Source: an uncultured Veillonellaceae bacterium (GTDB taxonomy: Bacteria > Bacillota > Negativicutes > Veillonellales > Dialisteraceae). From it: a stretch of 64,000 nucleotides of DNA. The stretch is from NCBI GenBank assembly GCA_949286115.1, contig CASEBK010000031.1:62001-126000 (forward strand), read 5' to 3'. How positions within the stretch are numbered: position 1 is the first letter of the stretch; each line of letters begins with the position of its first letter. This document shows positions 29,639 through 38,050 of this stretch, one piece after another. Both the position numbers and the translations under genes were made by a program. The notes beneath the pieces were generated by a model. That model was given only the letters and a program-made list of their open reading frames with translations, ran no database searches and was not told the origin of the DNA.

Positions 29639-30628
29639 ATGGCAGAACGGTCAGACTTTTTTATTCGAAAAAATTATCTTGCACAGGATCATTCAGAGCT
29701 TTCTGATAAGAGCTTACAGTCTATTTCTGGTACGAAGGCGGAAAACACGATCGATGCGTATGAGTCCGACTGGAATGATTTCTGCGACTGGTGTTCTTAT
29801 CAAAAAGAAGCTCCCCTTCTGGCTTCCCCTGTGATCATCGTGAATTATATTAATGATCTAGCCGATTATGCGACCGTTGCCACTATACGCCGACGCGTAA
29901 GTGCTATTTCTGAAAATTATAATGCCGCAGGTCTATCTAATAAGAATCCTTGTCGTGATTGGATGGTACGAGAGACCATAATAGGTCTCAGCCGACAAAA
30001 AGGCGTAGCACAAAAAGGAAAGACACCCATCTTCTGGAGTGAGATCGCCAGAATGGTTTCACTGATGAATACACATAAAATGGTTGGCATGCGGGATAAA
30101 GTGATTCTTCTTTTGGGATTTATGGGGGCTTTCCGCCGCAGTGAGCTTTCCAGTTTGGATGTGGAAAATCTTTCTTTTTTTCCACAGGGGATGGTAGTGA
30201 CTATCACTCATTCAAAAACAGATCAGACATCATCTGGCCAACAGATTGGGATTCCTTATATTGAGAACGAAAATATGTGTGCGGTAAGAGCGGTAAAAAA
30301 ATGGATTAAGATGGCGAATATCACCGCTGGACCGTTACTTCGCAGTATCTCTAAAAGTGATACTGTATTAGAGCGGCGCCTAAATGATCGAAGCATCAAT
30401 TTGGTCATCAAAAAATATGTCAGCCTGATCGGACTGAATCCAGAGCTGTATGGAGCGCACAGCCTGCGCCACGGATTCGCCACTTCCGCCGCGCTGTCCG
30501 GCCTGGAGGAACGCATCATTATGAAGCAGACCCGGCATCGGTCGGTCGAAATGGTGCGGCGATATATCAACGAAGGCGATCTCTTCGTCAATAACCCGGT
30601 GTCGATGATGTTCAATCACCAGAAATAA
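29639..30628 (+). CDS. Second tyrosine recombinase
   Basis: 329 residues. It has a core-binding domain (residues about 20-120, including TIDAYESDWNDFCDWCSYQK) and a catalytic domain with Arg in MGAFRRSELSSLDVE, His-x-x-Arg in HSLRHGFATSA, His-Arg in QTRHRSVEMV and Tyr in RRYINEG. It lacks the arm-binding domain of the phage integrase and is much more AT-rich than its neighbours. It lies outside the probable phage boundary and ends in an 18-base terminator. It could be a stand-alone invertase, a Xer-like enzyme or a remnant of another element; no substrate repeats were identified. Confidence 0.85.
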   Translation: MAERSDFFIRKNYLAQDHSELSDKSLQSISGTKAENTIDAYESDWNDFCDWCSYQKEAPLLASPVIIVNYINDLADYATVATIRRRVSAISENYNAAGLSNKNPCRDWMVRETIIGLSRQKGVAQKGKTPIFWSEIARMVSLMNTHKMVGMRDKVILLLGFMGAFRRSELSSLDVENLSFFPQGMVVTITHSKTDQTSSGQQIGIPYIENENMCAVRAVKKWIKMANITAGPLLRSISKSDTVLERRLNDRSINLVIKKYVSLIGLNPELYGAHSLRHGFATSAALSGLEERIIMKQTRHRSVEMVRRYINEGDLFVNNPVSMMFNHQK

Positions 30629-30631
30629 AAA

Positions 30632-30684
30632 AGCCAAAGAAAAACGACACCCGTCAAACTTGCGGATGTCGTTTTTCTTTGGCT
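30632..30684. terminator. Perfect bidirectional terminator
   Basis: AGCCAAAGAAAAACGACA (30632-30649) and its exact complement (30667-30684) form an 18-base stem with a 17-base loop, flanked by A/T tracts. It separates the plus-strand recombinase from the minus-strand LysM gene. Confidence 0.75.
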
Positions 30685-30956
30685 CATGGTCTGGGTATTC
30701 TGATAATCTGTCCGGGATGCAGCATTCCCGGATCGGAGATGTGATTGATCTGCTGCAGGTCATATACATAGCGGCGGATATCCGTATCGTCGCCGACGTG
30801 CTGGGCGGCGATGTCCCAGAGCGTCTGGTGCTCTTCCACGATCACTTCCGCTGACGGCGGCATGGGATCCGGAAAAGAAGCCTGTGCGGCTGCGGCACAG
30901 AGAAATCCCGCCGACAGAAAAAGAAAAGCAAAACGTCTGATCTTACAGGCTCTCAT
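30684..30956 (-). CDS. yneA: YneA-like SOS cell-division inhibitor (LysM protein)
   Basis: 90 residues from MRACKIRRFAFLFLSAGFLC, chosen for GGGGA spacing. A single N-terminal membrane anchor or signal (FAFLFLSAGFLCAAAAQA) is followed by a LysM domain (VIVEEHQTLWDIAAQHVG...LHPGQIIRIPRP). The gene is divergent from lexA, as yneA is in Bacillus, and two LexA-box-like sites lie between them. YneA blocks division at the septum during the SOS response. The layout and place support this role; sequence identity to YneA itself is expected to be low. Confidence 0.7.
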   Translation of the reverse strand: MRACKIRRFAFLFLSAGFLCAAAAQASFPDPMPPSAEVIVEEHQTLWDIAAQHVGDDTDIRRYVYDLQQINHISDPGMLHPGQIIRIPRP

Positions 30957-30998
30957 GGTCATCCCCCGCTTTGTGCTGACAAGCTTTCTTCCAGAAAG

Positions 30999-31012
30999 CA
31001 AATGTTCGTTCA
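30999..31012 (-). promoter_or_regulatory. LexA-box-like site before yneA
   Basis: TGAACGAACATTTG on the minus strand fits the Gram-positive LexA consensus CGAACRNRYGTTYC at 11 of 14 positions. It shares TGAACG and TTTG with the site before lexA. Confidence 0.45.
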
Positions 31013-31077
31013 TAGAACTTGCGTTTGCTTTTCTATATACTACTACGGAAATATTGTTCGGTCAAGCGTATTTTCCA

Positions 31078-31117
31078 TGAACGCGTGTTTGTATTTTTGT
31101 CAAGAATCCTTTATAAT
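31078..31117 (+). promoter_or_regulatory. lexA promoter with LexA box
   Basis: TGAACGCGTGTTTG (31078-31091) matches the LexA consensus at 12 of 14 positions, failing only at both ends. It overlaps the -35 element TTTGTA (31088-31093), followed after 18 bases by TATAAT (31112-31117). This fits autorepression of lexA. Confidence 0.6.
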
Positions 31118-31183
31118 GAAACCAATAAAAAAGCAAAACGTTTTTCATTGGCCCTTCTATGCTGACAGAAAGGATGAGGTATT

Positions 31184-31816
31184 GTGCCGAGAAAATTAGG
31201 ATATGACCGCAATCTGACGAGCCGCGAAAAAAGCATCCTTGAATATATTCGCCAGAAGATCGAGGAGTCGGGCTATCCCCCGACGGTGCGCGAGATCTGT
31301 GATGCGGTCGGTCTCCGATCCACTTCGACTGTCCACGGGTATCTGGGACGTCTTGAAAAGCTAGGCATGATCAAAAGGAATCCAGCCAGCTCCCGGGCTA
31401 TCGAGCTCACGGAGGATATGTCTTGGCGGCACAAAAAGATCCTGCCGACGCCGGTCGTGGGCGCAGTCCGTGCCGGTGATCCCATCGTGGCGGACGAACG
31501 GGTGGAGACGGTGCTTCCCCTTCCGGCAGAGCTGCTCGGAAGCAGCGAAAACTGCTTCATTCTGACGGTGCGCGGCGACAGCATGATCAATGCGGGCATC
31601 ATGGAAGGCGATCTGCTCGTGGTAGCGCAGCAGGATACCGCCAGAGACGGCGAGATCGTCGTGGCCCTTGTGGGCAATGACGACGCAACGGTCAAGCGCT
31701 TCTACCGCGAAGCCGATCACATTCGCCTCCAGCCGGAAAATGATGAATACCAGCCGATCCGCTCCAAGGATGTGATGATCCTCGGAAAGGTTATCGGACT
31801 GTATCGGCATTACTGA
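31184..31816 (+). CDS. lexA: SOS repressor LexA
   Basis: 210 residues, GTG start with AAAGGATGAGG upstream. The winged HTH (TVREICDAVGLRSTSTVHGY) is at residues about 34-53. The self-cleavage bond is Ala97-Gly98 in VGAVRAGDP. The catalytic Ser133 is in RGDSMINAG and Lys171 in ATVKRFYRE. It represses DNA-damage genes until activated RecA triggers cleavage. Divergent yneA and the box over its own promoter give the classical SOS arrangement. Confidence 0.97.
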   Translation: MPRKLGYDRNLTSREKSILEYIRQKIEESGYPPTVREICDAVGLRSTSTVHGYLGRLEKLGMIKRNPASSRAIELTEDMSWRHKKILPTPVVGAVRAGDPIVADERVETVLPLPAELLGSSENCFILTVRGDSMINAGIMEGDLLVVAQQDTARDGEIVVALVGNDDATVKRFYREADHIRLQPENDEYQPIRSKDVMILGKVIGLYRHY

Positions 31817-31836
31817 GAGCCGTAATAAGCGCACAA

Positions 31837-31869
31837 AAAAGAAGGTATTTCCATGAGATACCTTCTTTT
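31837..31869. terminator. Bidirectional terminator
   Basis: AAAAGAAGGTAT (31837-31848) pairs perfectly with ATACCTTCTTTT (31858-31869). It ends both lexA and the convergent obg operon. Confidence 0.75.
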
Positions 31870-31873
31870 CTTT

Positions 31874-32755
31874 TTATCTTTCATTGCTTTCAGGCAGGCG
31901 ATAATGGCCGTCTTCGCCGGTGACGATCTGCCCTTCTTTCAGCAAATGGCCGGCAGCCCGCTTGAAGGCGGCTTTACTGAGACCAAACGCTGTTTTGATG
32001 GCCAGCGGATCGCTCTTATCGCCAAAGGGCATGACCCCATGATGGGCCTTCAAGTATTGGAGGAGCCGCGCGCTGTCCGCATCGAGCGCTTTTTCTTTCT
32101 GCGGGCGCAGAGATACGTTGAGGCGTCCGTCCTCCCGCAGGAACGTTACACGGGCGGTCACTTCCTGCCCCATCGTCAGAGAGGGCGGCATCTCCTGCTG
32201 ATGCAGAAACGCGATCCATTTTTCACGGGTGATGATGAACGCACCGTCGGGCGTGATGTTGTAGATCGTGCCTGTGATCTTTCCGCCCACCTTGATGCCC
32301 CTGGCTGGCCGGGCGAGGCGGCGCATGGCTTCATCCACGTGCATGGAGACGGCCAGACGCCCTGTTTTATCTACATAGAGCCGTACCCAGATCTTCTGCC
32401 CCGCTTTGACGGTGCCGATGGTCTCTGTGTGCGGCAGGAAGATGCCCCGCTCGGTCCCGGCTTCGACAAATGCGCCGAAACGGGTGGTCAGAAGGACTTC
32501 CACATAGCCGACGCCTCCGACGGGGATCTGCGGCAGCCGCATGCTGGCGGTCATGCGATGATGGGGATCATGATACAGAAAAACTCTGACTGTATCCCCC
32601 GCTTTGACCTCGCCGGTCTGCTGATCCCGATGCAGAAGGATATCATCGGCGGAATTTCCCGTCCCCGCATCAAGAAACGCGCCGAAAGACGCAAGGCGGG
32701 CAACGGTCATCTCTGCGATAGAGTTTTCCTTCCACACGGGGCTTGCCTCAGTCAT
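31874..32755 (-). CDS. cvfB: CvfB-family S1 RNA-binding protein
   Basis: 293 residues. Three S1-like beta-barrels occur in order: ENSIAEMTVARLASFGAFLD at the N-terminus, VEVLLTTRFGAFVEAGTERG (about residues 85-105), and GGKITGTIYNITPDGAFIIT (about 155-175). A winged-helix domain (IKTAFGLSKAAFKRAAGHLL) closes the protein. This is the CvfB/YitL layout; in Staphylococcus it binds RNA and affects virulence gene expression. It overlaps rsfS by eight bases and is the last gene of the obg operon. Confidence 0.88.
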   Translation of the reverse strand: MTEASPVWKENSIAEMTVARLASFGAFLDAGTGNSADDILLHRDQQTGEVKAGDTVRVFLYHDPHHRMTASMRLPQIPVGGVGYVEVLLTTRFGAFVEAGTERGIFLPHTETIGTVKAGQKIWVRLYVDKTGRLAVSMHVDEAMRRLARPARGIKVGGKITGTIYNITPDGAFIITREKWIAFLHQQEMPPSLTMGQEVTARVTFLREDGRLNVSLRPQKEKALDADSARLLQYLKAHHGVMPFGDKSDPLAIKTAFGLSKAAFKRAAGHLLKEGQIVTGEDGHYRLPESNER

Positions 32756-33119
32756 GAGCGGCCTCGGCTTCTTCCGGCTCGTGATATTCCGTCACAGGCG
32801 CTTCTCCCCAGAGGTGATCCAGCTCATAGCGGCGTCTTTCTTCATCGGTGAAGATATGGACGATGATGTCGCTGAAGTCAAGGAGGACCCAGTCCCCTTC
32901 CCGCAGCCCTTCATGACGAAGCGGACGCTCTCCCGCCGCTTCCATCTTCTCCTCCACTTCTTCCGCAGCGGCCTGCGCCTGCTTCTGGTTGCGTACGGTG
33001 GACAAGACGAAATAATCGGCGACGGAGGTCAGATCCGTCACATGAAGGATGCGGATCTGTACGCCCTTTTTATCTGCGATAGCTTTGCAGATGATATCCA
33101 GTTTTTCCTGTGCTGTCAT
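32748..33119 (-). CDS. rsfS: Ribosomal silencing factor RsfS
   Basis: 123 residues. The motif LHVTDLTSVADYFVLSTVRN followed by GLREGDWVLLDFSDIIVHIF is the signature of RsfS/Iojap, which binds ribosomal protein L14 and prevents 50S-30S joining when nutrients are short. The acidic C-terminal tail is variable. It is located after the LCP gene and before cvfB, its common place in Negativicutes and Clostridia. Confidence 0.95.
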   Translation of the reverse strand: MTAQEKLDIICKAIADKKGVQIRILHVTDLTSVADYFVLSTVRNQKQAQAAAEEVEEKMEAAGERPLRHEGLREGDWVLLDFSDIIVHIFTDEERRRYELDHLWGEAPVTEYHEPEEAEAAHD

Positions 33120-33129
33120 TCCTGTCTCC

Positions 33130-33999
33130 TTACTGGTCTATGGTCAGACCAACGACTTTCTGTATTTCTATGGGATTGATCTCCCAGACTTTCTGATTTC
33201 CATCCGACCGCACTTCACCGGGAAGGATGGCAAAATGCAGATGATCTTCCGGGAAGCCCATCACGGCATACGCCGCGGAAGCTGCTTCTTCTTTTGTGAT
33301 ATTCGTATCCGGAGAAGTCCAGTAATATCGGGTAAGAGCCCACACATAGGGCCGGAGATGGCTGCGGCTCTGCGCCAGGAACGCTTTGAAGAACCGTTCT
33401 TCCCGCTGGATGCGGCCGATCTCCCCTTCTTCCTGGTCGATATAGCGGAGGTAACCGTAGGCGTCTGCTCCCTGAAGGGTCTGGAAGCCCTGCCGAAGAG
33501 CAATGTCCGCCGTACCGGATGCGTCATCATGACGCATCGTCTTTTCCACATACAGATCGACGCCGCCGAACCGGTCCGTCAATGCGGCAAAGCTGGCATC
33601 ATCAAAGACGGCGTATCGGCTGACCCGGATATGGAGCAGATTTTCCACGGCGCTCACTGTTTTTTCTGCGCCGCCTTCCGCATAGGCATCCTTCAGAAGC
33701 AGAAGCGGCTCGTCGCTGCGGTTGATCTTCGTGTTGCCCGGCAGGGAGATCGCGTAGAACGTCTCATTCCCGCGATTGAGCGCGGCGAGGATGAGACTGT
33801 CTGCCTGTGGTCGGTCCCCCTGTTTCGTCCCGATGAAAAGATAATACTGCGCGGCGCTGCGGGCGGAAGCGGCAGGTACTTTCGGCGCATGGAGCCAGCT
33901 CACCAGAGCAAGGATACTGTATATGGCAAGCGCCGTCACACAGAGCGCCGCCGCGAGGCAGAAAAATAATTTCTTGTAGCGAATGCGCGATCTCTTCAT
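33130..33999 (-). CDS. LytR-CpsA-Psr family protein
   Basis: 289 residues. One N-terminal membrane helix (KLFFCLAAALCVTALAIYSI) is followed by an LCP domain: ADSLILAALNRGNETFYAIS, the Arg-rich loop, FGGVDLYVEKTM and LRYIDQEEGEIGRIQREERF. LCP proteins transfer glycopolymers from lipid carriers to peptidoglycan outside the membrane. Overlap with yqeK by four bases shows co-translation. Confidence 0.88.
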   Translation of the reverse strand: MKRSRIRYKKLFFCLAAALCVTALAIYSILALVSWLHAPKVPAASARSAAQYYLFIGTKQGDRPQADSLILAALNRGNETFYAISLPGNTKINRSDEPLLLLKDAYAEGGAEKTVSAVENLLHIRVSRYAVFDDASFAALTDRFGGVDLYVEKTMRHDDASGTADIALRQGFQTLQGADAYGYLRYIDQEEGEIGRIQREERFFKAFLAQSRSHLRPYVWALTRYYWTSPDTNITKEEAASAAYAVMGFPEDHLHFAILPGEVRSDGNQKVWEINPIEIQKVVGLTIDQ

Positions 34000-34577
34000 G
34001 ATCTTTGCTTCTGCGCCAATACGAGCGCATTTCGTCCGGCCAAGGTCAATTCGTAGATGTAGGCATGCTGCCAGGCCAGGTGCGCGATGGTAGAGTCATA
34101 CGCTTCGATAAGCGCCTCTGTCAAGTCTTTTCCGGCCCGCGCGCGCAGGGTATCCACACCGGGAAAGTCCCGGGATGGCTCGATATAGTCCGCCAGGAAA
34201 ACGATCTTTTCCAGAAGCGTCATGTCCGGCTTGCCTGTGGTGTGATAGAAGACCGCGTTCAGTACTTCCGGATCCTTGATGCCCCAGTGAAGGCGCGCAT
34301 AAACACTTCCGGCGGGACCGTGGAGCAGCGCGCGGCTCGCAAGGACCGGCGCATCGAGGAAAAAGCCCGCGCGCTGTACGAGTGCCTGCATCTCCTCGAG
34401 GGTCTTTTCCTTGGCACAGTCATGCACCCACCCGGCAAGCTCCGCTTTGTCTGGATCAGCACCGTATCGCTCCGCCAGTTCCCGAGAGGATGCGGCGACG
34501 CCTTCTGTGTGGCGGAACCGTTTCGATGAAAGACTGCTTTTTAGTTCTTTTTGGATCAAATGAAGCTGCATCACCAA
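33996..34577 (-). CDS. yqeK: HD-domain nucleotide phosphatase YqeK (Ap4A hydrolase)
   Basis: 193 residues. The HD residues are in FRHTEGVAAS, GWVHDCAKEK, LHGPAGSVYAR and VFYHTTGKPDMT, with ADYIEPSRDFPGVD near the end. YqeK enzymes cleave diadenosine tetraphosphate symmetrically to ADP. The gene overlaps nadD by seven bases, the standard pairing in Firmicutes. Confidence 0.92.
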   Translation of the reverse strand: MVMQLHLIQKELKSSLSSKRFRHTEGVAASSRELAERYGADPDKAELAGWVHDCAKEKTLEEMQALVQRAGFFLDAPVLASRALLHGPAGSVYARLHWGIKDPEVLNAVFYHTTGKPDMTLLEKIVFLADYIEPSRDFPGVDTLRARAGKDLTEALIEAYDSTIAHLAWQHAYIYELTLAGRNALVLAQKQRS

Positions 34578-35182
34578 GCCCCCTTGTACAGCTGTTTCTC
34601 CTGAATAAAGGAAATGACCGCATCCGGGATGAGGTACCGCACGGAACGGTCTGCCCGAATGAGCCCGCGGAGGATCGTCGAGGAGATCTCGAGCTCCGGC
34701 GTGCGGAGGAAATGGATCTTCTGGCGGCCGAGAGCGCCAAAATACCGCACGGAGTCTCTGACCTTTTCCACATCGCCAGGACGGCTCGCGCAGATGAAGT
34801 GACAGGAGGCCAGAAGCTCCCGGTTATACTTCCATGTAGGAAGATCCGCTACGGCGTCAGTCCCAGCGATGAAATAAAACTCCGTGGTCGGCGCAGCCGT
34901 TTCTTGGAGAAGGCGGATGGTATCCACCGTGTAGGACGGCCCTTCCCTTTCCCGTTCGATGGGAGAGACTTCGAAATGCGGATTGTCCGCGACAGCCAGC
35001 TCCACCATGCGGTATCGGGTGTACTTGTCGATGTGGTGCATGGCTTTATTGGGCGTGTCTGCCGTAGGTATGAACAGGACCTTTTCCAAGGCGAACTCCT
35101 GCCACGCCGCTTCTGCGATGACCAGATGGCCGATGTGGATCGGATTGAACGAACCGCCGAATACGCCTATACGCCGAGCCAT
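34571..35182 (-). CDS. nadD: Nicotinate-nucleotide adenylyltransferase
   Basis: 203 residues from MARRIGVFGGSFNPIHIGHL. The GGSFNPxHxGH nucleotide-binding motif is at the N-terminus, and EISSTILRGLIRADRSVRYL supplies the ISSTxxR motif. The enzyme makes deamido-NAD from nicotinate mononucleotide and ATP. Upstream in-frame codons would enter the small membrane-protein gene and lack a ribosome site. Confidence 0.95.
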   Translation of the reverse strand: MARRIGVFGGSFNPIHIGHLVIAEAAWQEFALEKVLFIPTADTPNKAMHHIDKYTRYRMVELAVADNPHFEVSPIEREREGPSYTVDTIRLLQETAAPTTEFYFIAGTDAVADLPTWKYNRELLASCHFICASRPGDVEKVRDSVRYFGALGRQKIHFLRTPELEISSTILRGLIRADRSVRYLIPDAVISFIQEKQLYKGAW

Positions 35183-35355
35183 AGCAACACCGCTTCCACG
35201 AAAGCAATACACACGGCCATGAAGCACAGCCATTCCAGAAAATGATAGACTTCAAAACGCCCTTTCAGCGTACGGGTATGGTAGTAGACCCACCACCGCC
35301 ATTTTTCCGCCGGAGAGGGCCGTTTTTCTTTCTTTTCAGAGGGCAGATCGGTCAT
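35167..35355 (-). CDS. Small membrane protein
   Basis: 62 residues between proA and nadD. A charged N-terminus (PSEKKEKRPSPAEKWRWWVY) is followed by a single hydrophobic helix (LEWLCFMAVCIAFVEAVLLW). It overlaps both neighbours (proA by four bases, nadD by sixteen), so it is co-translated. The family is not recognised. Confidence 0.6.
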   Translation of the reverse strand: MTDLPSEKKEKRPSPAEKWRWWVYYHTRTLKGRFEVYHFLEWLCFMAVCIAFVEAVLLWLGV

Positions 35356-36605
35356 CCTCGGATCTGCCCATTTCCAAAGATCTTGTATTTATACGTCACG
35401 AGCGGTTCCAGTCCCACCGGCCCGCGCACATGGAGCTTCTGGGTGCTGATGCCGATCTCCGCGCCGAAGCCGAACTCAAATCCGTCGGTGAAGCGCGTGG
35501 AGGCATTTGCATAGACGCAGGCCGCGTCTACGCCGTTCATGAATGCCCGGATCGTCTCTTTGTTTTCAGAAACGATGCATTCCGAGTGTTTCGTCCCATA
35601 GGTCCGGATGTGCGCGAGCGCTTCTTCCAGAGAATCGACGATCCGCACAGAGAGGATGAGCGTTCCGTATTCAGTGCGCCAGTCGTTTTCAGAGGCCGGT
35701 ACAGCCGATGGCCAGAGAGCGCAGACGGCTTCATCCCCGCGAATTTCCACGCCTTTTTCTTCCAGTGCTGGGAAAATGCGTGAAACGGCGGCGGACGCGA
35801 CATCTCTGTGGATGAGCAGCGTCTCCATGGCGTTGCACACAGAGGGGCGCTGGGTCTTCGCGTTGATCACAATGGGAAGCGCTTTTGCAAGGTCGGCTTC
35901 TTTATCGATATAAGTGTGGCACACGCCGCTTCCGGTCTCGATGACAGGCACGGTGCTCGTTTCTACCACGAAACGGATCAGCCCCGCTCCACCTCTTGGA
36001 ATGGCCAGATCGACAAGGCCCCGCAGAGTGAGGAGCGCAGAAACGAGCGCACGGTCAGGGTCGAGGATGCTCGTCACTGCCGCCTCATTGATGCCAGCCC
36101 GGCGAAGCACGCCGTGAAGGATATCCGTCATCGCTTCATTGGTGAAATGGGCTTCTTTCCCGCCGCGGAGGATGCAGGCGTTCCCGCTCTTGAGGCAGAG
36201 TGCCGCTGCATCAGCCGTGACATTGGGTCTCGATTCATAGATCATGGCGATGACCCCGAAAGGAACGGTCGTGCGGATGATCTCCAGCCCATTCCCGAGT
36301 GTCCAGCGGGCCAGCGTCTGTCCGCACGGATCAGGCAGAGCGACGAGCTCCGCCGCGCCCTCTGCGATCTCTTCGATGCGCGCTTCTGTGAGCGTGAGCC
36401 GCTCCGTCATGGATTCGCTCAGTCCGTATTCCCCGGCTTTGGCGAGATCTTTGGCATTCGCTGCAAGGAGCTGTTCCTTTTCCGAAAGGAGCGCATCATG
36501 GAACGACTGAAGCAGACGGTTCCGCTCTTCTCCGGAGAGGAGCGCCAGCTGTGACGCCGCACGGCGCGCTTCCTGCACGGATGCGATCAATTCTTCCGTA
36601 TTCAT
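35352..36605 (-). CDS. proA: Gamma-glutamyl phosphate reductase
   Basis: 417 residues, usual length. The catalytic Cys lies in QRPSVCNAMETLLIH; the nucleotide-binding part includes GVIAMIYESRPNVTADAAAL and CILRGGKEA. It reduces gamma-glutamyl phosphate to glutamate semialdehyde, the second step of proline synthesis. Twelve bases separate it from proB, which makes its substrate. Confidence 0.97.
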   Translation of the reverse strand: MNTEELIASVQEARRAASQLALLSGEERNRLLQSFHDALLSEKEQLLAANAKDLAKAGEYGLSESMTERLTLTEARIEEIAEGAAELVALPDPCGQTLARWTLGNGLEIIRTTVPFGVIAMIYESRPNVTADAAALCLKSGNACILRGGKEAHFTNEAMTDILHGVLRRAGINEAAVTSILDPDRALVSALLTLRGLVDLAIPRGGAGLIRFVVETSTVPVIETGSGVCHTYIDKEADLAKALPIVINAKTQRPSVCNAMETLLIHRDVASAAVSRIFPALEEKGVEIRGDEAVCALWPSAVPASENDWRTEYGTLILSVRIVDSLEEALAHIRTYGTKHSECIVSENKETIRAFMNGVDAACVYANASTRFTDGFEFGFGAEIGISTQKLHVRGPVGLEPLVTYKYKIFGNGQIRG

Positions 36606-36617
36606 CCTGTTCCTCCT

Positions 36618-37763
36618 TCAATGAAGCACGAAGAGGTTGTCTCTGTGGATCACCGTATCATATGGCGCTTCATAGCCCAGCGCGGCGTTCATCTCCGAAG
36701 TGTGCATACCGCATATCTTTTCCACATCTTTACGGCTGAAATGTGTGATGCCCCGGGCGAGCTCTTCATCCCCGCAGAAAACAGAGATGATATCGCCATC
36801 CTGAAAATCGCCGTCCGCACCGGTGACGCCTACAGGCAGGATGCTCGAACCCTTGTGGAGCACCGCGTCCCGGCAGCCTTCATCGACAAAGAGTTTCCCT
36901 TTGAGGTCCGCGCCGATGATCATCTTTCGTTTTTTCATCTGGGGATGCACATCTTCACTGCGGAAAAAGGTGCCGATCGCCTCCCCGTCCATGAGGCGAT
37001 ACAGAACGGATGGCACGGTGCTCTTGGCGATGATCATGTCGATGCCGGAATGGACGCAGATCTCCGCGGCGAGAAGCTTTGTGTACATGCCCCCTGTCCC
37101 CCGCGCCGTGCCGGGACCTTCAGCCATCTGAAAGAGCGAGCGGCTGAAGGAAGGGATCTCCGAAAGGAGCTTCGCATCGTCATATTTCGACGGGTTCTTA
37201 TCGTAGAGCCCGTCTACGTCAGAAAGGATGACGAGAAGGTCCGCATCGGCGATGCTCGCGACGATGGCCGAGAGGGTGTCGTTATCGCCGATCTTGATCT
37301 CGTCGGCAGCGACAGCATCGTTCTCATTGATGATGGGCAGCACCCCCAATTCGAGGAGCGCCATCATCATGCCCCGGGCATACATGTACCTTTTCGGATT
37401 GAGAGAATCGCCCTTTGTCAGGAGCACCTGCCCTACGTGGCGGCCATACTCGTGGAAGATCCTTTCATAGACATTCATGAGGAATCCCTGCCCGACGGCG
37501 GCCGCTGCCTGCTTGTACGGAAGGTAGGCCGGCTTTTCGCGGAATCCGAGGACGGGCACGCCCACGCCGATCGCGCCGGACGTGACGAGGATCACCTGAA
37601 TGCCCCGATTCATGAGGTCGCAGATCTGGCGCGCCAGCTGGTCGATGAACCGGAGATTCAGCTTCCCATTGTCATAGGTGATGGAGCTGGTGCCCACCTT
37701 GACGACGATTTTCTTTTTGTTTTCGATGCGCTCTTTGAGGGAAGCGCCGTTACGGCAACTCAT
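36618..37763 (-). CDS. proB: Glutamate 5-kinase
   Basis: 381 residues. The amino-acid kinase domain carries KIVVKVGTSSITYDNGKLNL, LVTSGAIGVG and LPIINENDAVAADEIKIGDN. A PUA domain follows (KGSSILPVGVTGADGDFQDG). It phosphorylates glutamate to start proline synthesis and is usually feedback-inhibited by proline. It overlaps yhbY by 14 bases, placing it within the obg operon. Confidence 0.97.
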   Translation of the reverse strand: MSCRNGASLKERIENKKKIVVKVGTSSITYDNGKLNLRFIDQLARQICDLMNRGIQVILVTSGAIGVGVPVLGFREKPAYLPYKQAAAAVGQGFLMNVYERIFHEYGRHVGQVLLTKGDSLNPKRYMYARGMMMALLELGVLPIINENDAVAADEIKIGDNDTLSAIVASIADADLLVILSDVDGLYDKNPSKYDDAKLLSEIPSFSRSLFQMAEGPGTARGTGGMYTKLLAAEICVHSGIDMIIAKSTVPSVLYRLMDGEAIGTFFRSEDVHPQMKKRKMIIGADLKGKLFVDEGCRDAVLHKGSSILPVGVTGADGDFQDGDIISVFCGDEELARGITHFSRKDVEKICGMHTSEMNAALGYEAPYDTVIHRDNLFVLH

Positions 37764-38040
37764 AGTGAGACTTCTTTTCTTTCTGCTTGAAGAGAACGCA
37801 GCTCCGGCCGATGATCTGGACGATCTCGCAGCCCAGCGCTTCCGCCAGGACCTCCGCCGTATGGGAGATCTCTTCTTCCGAATTCTGATTGACCCTGACC
37901 TTGATCAGTTCCCGGGCAGAAAGCGCGGCGTCTGCACTTTCGATGACAGAGGGCACGAGCCCTTCCTTTCCGATCTGCACCACCGCCGGAAAATTGACCG
38001 CGATGGCCTTCAAGTACTGTTTCTGTTTGCCGGTGAGCAT
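37750..38040 (-). CDS. yhbY: CRS1/YhbY-type ribosome-associated RNA-binding protein
   Basis: 96 residues with the full YhbY fold: LTGKQKQYLKAIAVNFPAVV, the GKEGL loop (QIGKEGLVPSVIESADAAL), then ELIKVRVNQNSEE and CEIVQIIGRSCVLFKQ. It binds pre-50S particles. The obg-yhbY-proB order is widespread in Firmicutes. Confidence 0.95.
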   Translation of the reverse strand: MLTGKQKQYLKAIAVNFPAVVQIGKEGLVPSVIESADAALSARELIKVRVNQNSEEEISHTAEVLAEALGCEIVQIIGRSCVLFKQKEKKSHYELP

Positions 38041-38050
38041 AAATCCTCCG

